Assembly: GCA_009733775.1 (NCBI GenBank)
Contig: WOGZ01000121.1
Coordinates: 1-64,000 of the forward strand
Length of the DNA: 64,000 bases
From: Alectoria sarmentosa
Taxonomy: Eukaryota; Ascomycota; Lecanoromycetes; Lecanorales; Parmeliaceae
Direction of reading: 5' to 3'
Shown here: positions 22,716 to 33,253 of the stretch, piece by piece
How positions within the stretch are numbered: the first letter of the stretch is position 1
How the letters are laid out: every line of letters starts with the position of its first letter
The notes under the pieces: model-generated
Database searches by the model: none
What the model was told of the DNA's origin: nothing
The model's input: only the letters and a program-made list of their open reading frames with translations
Position numbers and translations under genes: made by a program

Positions 22716-24197
22716 ATGGCTTTCTTTGGTATGCTGCCAAACGAACTCTTGAGGGCTGTTGTGTTGTCGAACATTTGCAAGACCGAAAAATCGACAACTT
22801 CGATATCGTAGCGACTCAAGACTTACAAAACTTGAGACGAACGTGTATGATGGTATGTGGACCTTCTTATTTTACAGTCCTGCATTACTTAGGTTGAGAT
22901 ATGTGAGGTGGCGAAGAGGATGGCTGACCCAATGATTGACACAGCTCCGCACCATCGTCACCCCAATATTGTTCGAGAATATGGTACTCGAATTTAGACT
23001 GTGGGAGCCCGGAGATGACGGCCAAAGCAGGTATGCGGAGTACATCGTCTCACTCGGATCTTGCTAACATATCTGCTTGGAGACTCATCACCTTCGCAAG
23101 CCGTCATCCATGGTAAGCTCGTCGTGGCCCTTCAGGACTGGCAGGACGCTGAATTCGAGGCTGCAGAGTCCAAGCATTCTTTCACCAAAGACACGATGCT
23201 GAGATTGCCTAACCTCCGTCACGTGGAGCACGCATTATCAACCTACTACCTCAGATTCATAGACGGGATATTGTCAGAGATCAGGGATAGAACCCGCCAC
23301 GACCTCCAACCTCTATGTTACCCTTGTCTCTCAGACAGCTGTATTTTCGCGACTATATCAATACCCGACGCTTTTACGGAGGGATTCAAACTTATTTTCC
23401 AAGATCTGCCCGATACAATCACAAGTCTGAAGCTGCGCAACGTTGCATTGAGCCAGCCTTATCCTTCCGACGATGAAGGCCTATCAGCGACACTTCAACA
23501 TCTTGACTTGGAGCTTCGAGTTCCTGAGGGTTGGGACAACAAATCTAAGCCGTACGGAAGCGCTTTCGTGGAGGCATGGCGCCGCAATCTCATACACCTA
23601 TTGCGACTAAAGACTCTGCGTCTTAGTTTCGAAGACGGTCAGGGCGGCGCCACGGACTATGACTGTTGCGTGGAACCCAAATACATCGACGATCTCCTGA
23701 TCGACCCTACCGACGACGGCAAATTCATCGTATTTCCGCACCTCAGGTCATTGGCGTTGACCAACTGCTCCTTAAGAATCTGTGAGTTCCTCGCATTTGC
23801 AGCCGCGCAGTCGCCCACGCTCAAAAAGCTCGAACTCAGTCGGGTCACATTTGACCCATCCTACTGTCCTAGTTCGTGGTCTGAGATTGCAGCAACATGC
23901 AAGAACGCCGTGCCGAATCTCACGTATCTGCGTCTGGCAAAATTGATCACCCATTTCGCGAGACGAGCTGATGCTCCCGTTGAAGAACACGCAACACCGG
24001 AGAGGTGGAACCGAGGACTGGAGGCTGAAACGGCCTACGAATGGTGCAAAAGAATCCACGGTCCCGATGTAGAAGTCAAAGGGTCCAAATGCCCATGGGA
24101 GGCGGAAGATGTTATTGTCGAAGAGGAATGTAAGAGGAACTTCAATGGCGATCGATACTGGTTTTACACGGAAAAAGAAAGGGCGCTCAGAGCATGA
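22716..24197 (+). pseudogene. F-box protein gene, apparently frameshifted
   Basis: The ATG at 22716 opens MAFFGMLPNELLRAVV, a classic F-box start, but the frame then shifts near 22755-22770 into EHLQDRKIDNFDIVATQDLQ. A good intron follows (22853-22944, GTATGT...CTGAC...CACAG), leading to LRTIVTPILFENMVLEF, as in fungal F-box/LRR proteins. A second intron signal at 23031-23082 (GCTAAC branch) does not join in frame with the long downstream exon, which runs to 24197 and holds leucine-rich segments (TLRLSFEDG, HLRSLALTNCSLR, TLKKLELSRVTF). At least one, probably two, frame breaks are needed. It is either a decayed substrate adaptor of SCF ubiquitin ligase or a gene with assembly indels. Confidence 0.55.
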
Positions 24198-25479
24198 ACA
24201 TCACAGCTAGCTTCCATGGCGTTTTTCCGTGTGAATTACAGAATAGTAGTATGTCTTTACAGAGACGGAGTCTAGTCAGAAAGATTGAATTAGTTCTAGC
24301 GCTGCGAATGAAGTTTAGCGATCGAAGAGGAGACAAACTTTCTCTTTGCAAGCCCGATGATCCCATTCGTAATCTTTAACCTCGCAGCAGTCGACGATAC
24401 TCATGTCTACCGACAGCTACACCTATATCAAGTAAAGTGACACTCATTGATCTGATTCCCATCCTTCACAGATACTACAGTCATGAGTGGGGAAGGATAG
24501 ATTTGAACATGTTCGCGTATCTACCAACACCCGCTCACAGGCTGGCGTATATCGCACTAGAAATACAACATAGCTCGCAGAAGCTAGCACTCGCCTGAAC
24601 CAATCGGATCTACCAAGATTCAATCTAAAAAGAGATTCCAAGAACGCTTGTATATGAATGATTGCTTTTGGTGATTGATGAGCCTTTGTATCAATGTGAA
24701 GGGTTTCCAAAGGCTACAAGAAGCAATAATAGCTCTGGTATCGCCTTGTTCCCAGAGACGTAGTTCGAGGTAAGAAGATAGTCAAGAAAAACACCAAACA
24801 CAAACAAATGAGAGAGCTAGCAGTGCCTCGGCTGTCTATTTCAAAAGGAAAATTGTAATATAGAACGTGTGAACTCTTTCGAGCTTTTTCTTTTAGCCAA
24901 TCTTTGAAGAACATCAAGTGCGAACATTGACTCCTAGATCAATTGAACATAAAACGGCAGTAAAGAGTAATGCAGCAGCTACACAAAGCCTAGAGGAACG
25001 AAGTCGAATATCTCGACCAGTCAGCTGGTTTCTGAGAGTATCGCGTAGTGAAAGGTTAAGGGGACGTGAGTTGCAGCACTTTGTTATTTCGGTAGGACCT
25101 GAATTAAAAAACATAAACCAAATCGATATCTTTTCTCACAACTCTGCCCTTCGCATTCTTACAGACAAATTGCTGGCCGGCCAAGAACATTTTGGGTCCC
25201 GCTACTTGACCATATCTGCCAAGTCTTTGTTGCTAGGCCAAATTGGGATTAGCTCCTTAGTTCCTTGGCAATCTTTCTACATCTTGGAGGACGCCTCTGA
25301 AGAAGAATCTACCTTATCTCAGAGTACTCCTCTGAAAGCGTAGGACTTGAGGCTCTATCGCACCTGGCACATTGATCTACTAACCACACAGATCACCGAC
25401 CCTCAAAGATTCCTCTTTCCTATTGAATTGCTTGGTTGCTCTGACTTGTCATCCTTCGACAGTGAAAAACTGCAGAACA
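24198..25479. other. Intergenic, no supported gene
   Basis: An open frame at 24918-25343 (141 codons, plus) has no recognised domain and no splice context. Otherwise nothing seen; the right end is the promoter of the next gene. Confidence 0.4.
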
Positions 25480-26725
25480 ATGTCCACCGCTCTTCCCACG
25501 CGCAGCCATCCCTCGCACGCCTCGGGCTCTTACTCTCGCGAAGAAGTCATTGCTGCCATACAAGACTTCTACGAGCTGCTGATCAAGCTGCCCTACATAT
25601 CGCCAGATGCACTCGTCGTGCCACCCAAGGAAGGCTGGTCTGGCGTGAACGCCCCGGAGCTACGAGACAGAGGGAAGACGGAAGAAGTGATTGAACTCCT
25701 GCGGCATTTGCCGTATCTGCGCGCGCCCTCGCCTGGGAAAAGATGGATGATTAGTTTTGACACTATTGAGATCGCCTATTGCGACGGCGAGCTTTACGAT
25801 AAAATCACTGAATCCATCCAGCCGGTGCCGGGGCATTGCATATGGCTTACGCAGAACGAGTCTCGGGACGGTACCTGTCTTCTCTTCGATACTCAAACAG
25901 GTGCGTAGGCGTCGCTAGCAACAATTTGATTGCTCTTGGGTACCAGCATTTCCCTAGGGCTAGTTTGATGGTTTGACGATCTGCATAGGTACCATCACTG
26001 AGTACACGACTATGGGGCATAAAGTCATGATTGATTACGAGAGTTACGAAAACCTTCCTACGCAGGACCAGTGGATGGCGCACGCCACCATGCCTGCAAC
26101 CGCCTTCTTTCCGCTTTGGAAGCGAAAATTCGAGAAATTGGTATGGATGGCTCTCTACCACCCCAACGGGCGATCAGGTACTGCGCATTGGTATGTTTCT
26201 GCTTGGACGCCTCAGGAAGAAGAAGACATGCTCGTCTCAGATGATGACTTTGAGCTTGAGGAAGATGAGGACGAAGACGTCGAGGAGGGAGGAAGCGAAT
26301 CGAATGGCGAAGATGACACAAATAATGGGGACGGACAGATCCCACACGAGGAGGTGGATGAGTTAATGGAGGATGCATACGGTGAAGAAGCTCACCAGAT
26401 GAAGATGGACCTGCAATCCCAGGAGAACGCTGCTAAACTCAAGCCGGTGTATCTTCCCCCTTCAGAGCCTGCACATCAGCGCCAATCTAGGTATGAGAGC
26501 ATGGAGCGAAAGACCAAAGTAAGTCCCTCGCTATCTGGCAATGACACGCAGCAATACGGCATAGGAGGACGAGCAAAGGTCAGCTGACGTGGCTCTGATG
26601 CTTAGGAAGCCTTCGAAATACATGTGCGCAATGGCTGGCCGTCGAATTTTGACCGGGAGAGCTGCAAGATGAGGCTTGCTGAGTTTCTTGAGCGCGAAGA
26701 AGGTCCGATCAACCGTTCAGTATAG
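25480..26725 (+). CDS. Conserved-looking hypothetical protein, three exons
   Basis: Exons 25480-25900, 25989-26518 and 26606-26725 with GTGCGT...CATAG and GTAAGT...CTTAG introns; all phases join and give 356 residues. No signal peptide or membrane segment. Residues 1-140 are mostly helical (YSREEVIAAIQDFYELLIKL, TEEVIELLRHLPYLRAP) and end in a beta-like segment (GHCIWLTQNESRDGTCLLFD). Next comes MPATAFFPLWKRKFEKLVWM, then a long acidic stretch rich in E/D near residues 222-275, then a short C-terminal exon (FEIHVRNGWPSNFDRE) that looks conserved. I do not recognise a family; the acidic, charged region suggests a nuclear or scaffold role, which is only inference. Confidence 0.75.
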
Positions 26726-28094
26726 CCAAAGTCAGAACAGGATACCATGATGGTACATGAAAAGGTGATCAAAAGCATCAGGAGAAGCTGCGTCTTTAGA
26801 CGGGATAGGCCTAGTTGTGGTAATGGCAATCTCAAAAGCACGAGTGCAATTCTTCACTCAATCAAAATTGCATTCCAAATAAGCCTAATCACTGAACACA
26901 AAAAGTTCTGCAAAAGAAAGCCATGTAGATCAATCAATCCCTTTTGTAGATTTCGGAATGAAATGAAAAGCTAATTGCGCGCGGCCGGCCCCAGCCATTG
27001 GTGCCGTCGATGTCGCCAGAGGCGACATATCAGAATCCGCCGTCGTCGGCTACACTTCACTCGCTCTTAGCACCGAGGATCCTTTGGGCGGGGCAACAGA
27101 TACTGACGAAACTCATCTCTTTCGGCTCGTTGGTGCAAAACGTACTACAACACTTTTGGATGCCAAGCTTGGCCAGGTATTTCTCCTTTAGCCCATGTCC
27201 CATCTCCCCTTCGTCAAAGATAAATCTCATGTTCAGGGGGACCAAGGGGTCGTTTCCGGTATCCTGCTTGGCGAGGAGAAAAGGGAAATGCGCAGCTGTC
27301 AAAGTATCGAGGAAACAGGGATAGTTAGTGACGGCTCATTAAAGAAGAAATACGCGAATTGTCGTGATGCTAATTACTGCAGTCGATCACAACTTGCGGG
27401 CCTCTCCCTCCTCAGAAAATGAGCGCATCCAGTAGACAAAGAAACTTGATGCACCACCACAGGACACTCACGCAGCAGTCGCTACAGATATGAAAACATG
27501 GGAGCGATCATTAGAGACTCTACGGTCGTCAAAATTTACGACTGTATCGTTGTGAAAGTTCATTTTGAAGACCATGACGTGGAAGATATTGAGAAGTCAA
27601 TAGGGCGAAACTTTGAACTCACGGTATGATTGACTGCATGAAAATCAGTCCCGAGAGTGTGATTCGAATCTAAGGTGCAGCTTATCGGGCGCTGGAATCA
27701 ACGCCAGTTCCATTCTTAGCCTCCAAGAAGCAATGGATGGAAGTCGCCTTATCGAACACGGTTATAATACTGTTGCCGGCATTAAAGCTTGCATCTGCTG
27801 ACGAGATGTGTAGGGAAGACCATGGATGCTGTAGATTAGCAAACAGGCTATGGTCTCTGATGCCTGTATTTATTTCGAAAGGGGCAATCGAAACAAAGAG
27901 TTTGAGAACATGACTACATTCGTTCGGAGGATACTAAGACATAGTATATGTGATACACTGTTTCAGCCAGAGTGGATGTAGAGTGAATTGAATCGGCGCA
28001 AGCAAGGGTGAGATGAGTTGTTGGCAGTCTTCTAGATGGTAGGTAGGTAGGTAGGAAGGAGAGGAAGCTGCTGATCACCTTTGGAAAAAGACTT
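26726..28094. other. Intergenic, no supported gene
   Basis: Short open frames at 26998-27422. A possible small exon at 27496-27620 begins MGAIIRDSTVVKIYDCIVVK, but no second exon could be joined convincingly. A (GGTA)n microsatellite lies at 28038-28055. Confidence 0.35.
28038..28055. repeat. (GGTA)n microsatellite
   Basis: Four to five GGTA units followed by a degenerate GGAA. Confidence 0.8.
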
Positions 28095-29471
28095 TCATAT
28101 TCTGGCCATATTGCGCTTCTCGATGACGTCAAATAGTTTGAGCACAGCCTGCTCGTCTTCGCTGCAGTACAATTGCTTTCGCTCTGTCCAATCTTTCAAC
28201 GCCTTGTCGCCGCTAACGTAATCAATGTCAGGGTTAATAAACTGGGAGTATTCTCCCAAAAAGGTGTAAGCTATGTAGCTGTATTCCGAGAAGAGGCGAA
28301 AATCTGCTAGCTCTTTACTTCGTATGGAAGGCACGTTCCCGCGTTCGATGTTCCAACGGAAGAGCCTGTTATTCAGAAGGCTGAACGGCCTCAAACGGGG
28401 CAGCGCGCGAGCGAATGCTCCAAAATAGTGGCACCATCGTGCGTTGAAGCGACGATGGGTTCGGATTGGTGGCGTCGGTATTGGGGTCTGCGCGGATGAG
28501 ATAGCCGTCGTTGTCTAGGCGTTCGGGGGGAGGCATTTGCAAAGGCCAAGATCGAGCAAGCTTCTAGCCTTAGAACGTGTAGGGAGTCGGCGGGGCTCGA
28601 TAGCCATTCGAGGTGCCAGTCATGGCTGAAAAACTTGAGCGTAAGGGTTCAGGCTCTGCAGGGATGGAAAGCGGGTGTGGCGGGAATCGACCTGGGGATA
28701 CCAGCCCCAGCGCAAGTCTGCTGATAGATAAAGGAACTTGAGGTTTTGATATGCCGGTCGGAGCCAAGTGTCCGGAAGCTTTTGGTAAAAATTAACGGAA
28801 TGCTCGGAAAGGATACCTTTGTGCCCGTAGTTCTCGGCAGATTGAATTTCGAGTTTGAGGAAGCTAAGCTGGCGAAGGAGGTTGGTGAACCCGTCTAAAG
28901 TGATCAGGCTAGGCTCATCGTAGCTCGGGAGGTCCGTGATCCAAAGATTACGGATCGGGGCCTTGATGGAGCGCGAAGATATCAGCGGTGTGAGTATACG
29001 AGCAAGGATGTCCCTTCGAAAAGCAACAAGCCTCACCCCCTCGCCGCTACTGCGAGGATTATTGCATTCACCGAAGTGGACGGCAAGGCCAGGGAGGTGT
29101 TCAAGCTTGCAAAGATCATCAAGATCACTCGCCATCTTGAAGTGGAAGTTGTTCGAGTTGATGTGTGGCTGTGAAATTTTAGCGTATAAAAACATTGTCT
29201 GAATTTTTCAAGATTTGGATTGACGTACTGGAGGGCCACCAATCACCAAGTCCCGGACGTGGTCTGCTAAATGTTTCGCGGCTAACATGTTGCGAATTTT
29301 TCCCCCCGTTTCGGCACTTATGTAGAAACGCTTAAGTCTAAATAGATAGACAGTGCTGATAGCGTAAAGCTCACGCGACATTAATCGAGCTTGCGGGCGT
29401 TCCGCGGTTGAAGAAAAGCTTAGATTCTTGTCTAGGATTTCGTTCGGCATGCTTGGAATTGGCTTGGCCAT
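28095..29471 (-). pseudogene. F-box-like protein gene with several frame breaks
   Basis: ATG 29471 starts MAKPIPSMPNEILDKNLSF, an F-box motif. A good intron (donor GTACGT after GGPP, acceptor TTCAAG) joins phase 0 to MASDLDDLCKLEHLPGLAVHF. The frame runs to NPYAQVF and then breaks at a T5 run near 28628: with one T fewer it would read VFSHDWHLEWL, the conserved continuation. A second break lies at a C6 run near 28530, where frame 2 holds PPPERLDNDGYLIRADPNT. A third leads into RWCHYFGAFARALPRLRPF, the normal C-terminal motif, ending at 28095. Three indels in short runs suggest decay or low-quality consensus. Confidence 0.6.
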
Positions 29472-29867
29472 TATAAAGCTGTGGAGCGCAGAAAGTCTAG
29501 AGACAGCATGCAGCTTGTGGAAGAGTGTCAAGATTGTTGAAAGCTGATGGAGAGATTGAACGGCAGCCGAGCAGATGAAGCAAGAGGGTGGGGGAAAAGG
29601 TTGAAGAAGAGAAAGCTGTAGGAGATGAGGAAGGAGAAGTTTCAACTCTGCTAGAATCAAGCTACATGACCCCGAACTCCACACCTGAGACGGAGGCTGA
29701 AACTTCCATCTCAGCTCTCATTGGTCGCCGCGCTCCTGCCATATCTCAATGACTGTCTTCTCTGATTCTTCCCATCAACCACGGCATGCTCGATCATACA
29801 ACTTGGGAAGATTGCTAGCACCCATAACAAGCCCCTCGCCATCCTGGCATTCTAATAGTCATTAGCT
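29472..29867. other. Short intergenic region
   Basis: Upstream region of the F-box-like pseudogene and 3' flank of the chitinase gene. Nothing else seen. Confidence 0.5.
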
Positions 29868-32800
29868 TTACACTCCCACGCAGTATCCTTCCTCAGCCCA
29901 AAACTCCGAGCTGCAATTTGCGCCATTGGTCCCCAGTACGGGGTTCCATGCGTATAGTTGCGCTGTCGTGATGTCTGTTTAGTGAGGTTAGCATTACTGG
30001 ACTACTACGCACTTCATAGAGCCGCCGCGGTGGCTTTTTTGACGGACGACGCCGAACTAATTTGATAAAGGGCTTACTGTTGTTCTGGGCGAATGAATAA
30101 CACGTATCTCCCTTGTGCGCTACAATGATTTTATCACAGTTGCTTGCGAGACCGCTTTGGGTAGGCGCGGGTGATGATATAATGGTGGGAGACGTAGAAA
30201 TTGCTATGTTTGTTGTCGGGGTGTAAGAAGTAGAAATTGTCGTTGCGGACGCTGAAGACACTCCGACCTGATTGCCGTCAAGGTCAGCCCACCAAGCTCA
30301 TCACAGGCTACATTTGTTACTCACACAGTAGTCGTATCCTGCCTGAAATTCTGTGGAGCAGTTGGCACCATTTGGTCCGAGAATGCCGTTCCAACTGTAC
30401 AGCTCATCTGTAGTTATGTTGTTATTCTGCGCAAATAAGTAACAGTAGTCGCCAGCCTTGGCGTCGGCATATTTGTCACAAGCAGGAGTTATATCGCTCT
30501 GGGTGGGGTATGGAAGACTCGCAGCAGTCGAAGATGCGCTTTGAGTCTGGTGCGGAAGACTCGAAATGGTCGTAGATGATTCTCCACTGATACTGGAAGA
30601 GCTGGCAGAGGTACCTGGTACGCCTACACAATAGTCATAACCAGTCAAGAATTGTGTGGTGCAGTTGTGCCCATCAGGGTATCCAAGAACCGGGTTCCAA
30701 GTTGTGAGTTGTGCGAGCGTGATATCGAAGCTTTGTGACATGTCATAGCAGGTGTCGTTGGTGTCGGCGTACGCAAAGGCATTGCAGTTCTTCGCAATGC
30801 CTGATTGTGTTGGGGCACTCACGGTGCTGTTGGGTGTTGGGCCATCGGGTCCATCGGGTCCATTAGGGTTGCTCCCACTCCCTTGACCTCCTCTTTGCTG
30901 TCCGCCGGCGCTGCTGTTAGTACCGCTGATTGGTGCTGGCAGAATATAATTGCCTCCGGGTGGCCTGTCGCAAATGTCAGAGTGAGACGAAGAATTTGCA
31001 AGAGGGCGATTAAGTCCCTTACCCAGTGCAAATGAATTGATCCATGGTCAGATTGTCGCAGGGTCCAATTATGTTCGGGTTCCACTGTAGGAAGAGAGCA
31101 ATCGTCACGTTGATGCTACTTGTAGACAGCGAGCTTGCCATGGATGCACTGCACCAAAATCAGTATCGCCAGATGCGTAGATATTGGAAACTCGTCTTCC
31201 TCACCAGGTCTGGTTTTTGTCGATTTGTGCCACCTCGCATTCAAGTGGTACGCAGATTGATGTGTTGAAAGAGCAATTATCTGTACCACTTATTGAGTGG
31301 AGATCACCTGTGGTCACACCAAAGGTCTGCGAAAGGTAGTTGCAAGACTCAGCAGAACTGTTAGTTGCTGAGATTATCTGGCCGCAAGTAGTGCCATTAG
31401 AGGCCGTCGAGTTAGTATTTGAATTGGTACCCTGGTCCTTCTGGTCCATCGCCCATACCATGAGGCCGCCTAGACATCGTTGACTAGCGAAATCCTGTTG
31501 ACTTTTGGTATCAGTGACTTCACACAGCCCCGCGAAGGATAGCGAAATGTTTTTGGCTCACCTTCTTCTGCTGGAACGTATCCGCGTCATCGTATGAAAC
31601 CCACTGGTTGCTATCCCAAGTGATCCACTTCACGCCAGCTGTATGATCCCATGTTGGTGTTAAGCTATTCTGATTGATGACATCCTGGATCTCTTGGTCA
31701 TCAAGAATCCCAGAGGTGCCAGAGCATGGCCCAGGGTTTGCACCTCCAGAGAACTGGCAGACGCCGTTGGGAGTGTTGCATGAAGGGTCTGATAATGTGA
31801 AGGAACGACCGTACTAGGGGTCAGTCAGCCATCGACTTTGCGTCAGCATCCTATTTCTAGATTTTTCACCTACCCACGCCATTCCAAGATTCACCTTGTC
31901 GGCCTCAACATTAGCTCGCCAGAGCAAGTCCAATCCCAGATCAATCTCGGTAAGATTGGTGTGAGGAGCAATGTATGGGCCCACGAACTGCGACTGGGCA
32001 TCCCATACCCCATGAAGATCCTAGGACGGTTCAATATCGAAGTGCGCAATTCTAGTGGGAAAGAACTCACATATGACATGAAGTTGAACCAGTCAACGTA
32101 CTCCTGGAGCGAATTTACGTCGAAGTGCTGAAGGTACCAAAAGCTAGTTGGAAGCGTCATGGATAGTCCTTTCTGGCCCAAAGCAGCCTTGAGCTCCTTG
32201 GCAAGTGCAACATAATTCTCTGTATCCGCTGGCTGACCACCACGATCATCCGCTTGAGGATACTCCCAGTCGAGATCCACGCCTGTCAAAATAAGCAGGT
32301 GAGCTTGGAAAATGTGATGAGTTACGTACCGTCAAACCCGTAGTGGTTCATGAACTGAAGAAGACCTTTGATGAAGATCTGTCTGTTTGCGGAAGTTGAA
32401 GACATTGTGCTGAACGCCTCTTGAGTTGGGCCGGGGTCTGTAAAAGACCATCCACCGACAGAAATCCATGTCTCAAGCTCATTAAATTTGTTTTTCAGAG
32501 CTGTGAAACGACCTAATAGGGACGCAGAGTTTGGGTCCATGGGCGCAACTTGGAAGCTGCTGGGATCAAAAAACGCAAACGCAAAGTTGATGTGAGTAAA
32601 TCCAGTGAGATTGAGCTCCTCGGGGGTGATCTAAAGTCATGTTAGCAACATGAAGAAGCGACTCTAAACAATAAAACATACCGACTGGCATGTCCGAGTG
32701 GCAGCCCACGACTCGTAGTAGCTATACAGATCCGTCAGCTAAGCACATTTTCATCACCTTCATCTATACTGACCCGATTGTACGCTGGCCGATTTCGGAG

Positions 32801-33253
32801 CTACTGCAAGATGGTTCAGGAGGAGGACCGCATCCACCAAAACCCACCTGACAGCCGGTGTCACAAAAGTCAGAAGTACTTCCACAAAAGCTATAGGCCA
32901 GTAATTAGCCGGGAAAATCATGTTTTGGATTAAACTAACCCAAATTGGGAACAGCACACGTTCAAAGGACAGTTTTGTTGGCCGGGAGTACCATATTGTC
33001 CACACTCAGCCGTTGCGTTACAGTTCGATGCGCATCCAGTACCACACTGCGTCGGAGAGTAGCCACAAAGACCATTTGAACCACAGCACGCTCCATTCTC
33101 ACAAGGAGTATCTGAGTTACATGTTCCCACAGGCAAGGCTCTTAGATTGAGCCGATTCACGATAGGAGTCGTGGAGTCATGTTGCGGTAAAGCGTGGGCG
33201 CTGACGGCCCAAGATAGGAACGAAAATGCCACAATGTACCCGAAATGCGACAT
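29868..33253 (-). CDS. Secreted chitinase: CBM18, GH18 and four to five LysM
   Basis: Twelve exons derived by hand: 33253-32940, 32890-32774, 32721-32682, 32630-32330, 32282-32071, 32020-31874, 31813-31562, 31494-31205, 31148-31023, 30964-30325, 30267-30078, 29974-29868. All eleven introns are GT-AG, all phases agree, total 911 residues. Signal peptide about 1-21; a hevein-type chitin-binding domain about 45-75 (CENGACCGSNGLCG) with further Cys-rich sequence to about 140; GH18 catalytic domain about 144-478 with D257-G-V-D-L-D-W-E264, the complete DGxDxDxE signature with acid/base Glu264. C-terminal LysM modules follow: a weaker one about 490-555, then 558-610 (WNPNIIGPCDNL), a Gly/Pro/Asn linker, and three ending GYDYCVGV or GYCVGV. 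It should bind and cleave chitin outside the cell. Subgroup C chitinases usually have LysM before GH18; here they follow it. Confidence 0.88.

Noticed and set aside
27496..27720. Possible small two-exon gene starting MGAIIRDSTVVK
   Set aside because: One plausible exon, but no downstream exon with a sound acceptor and no family features.
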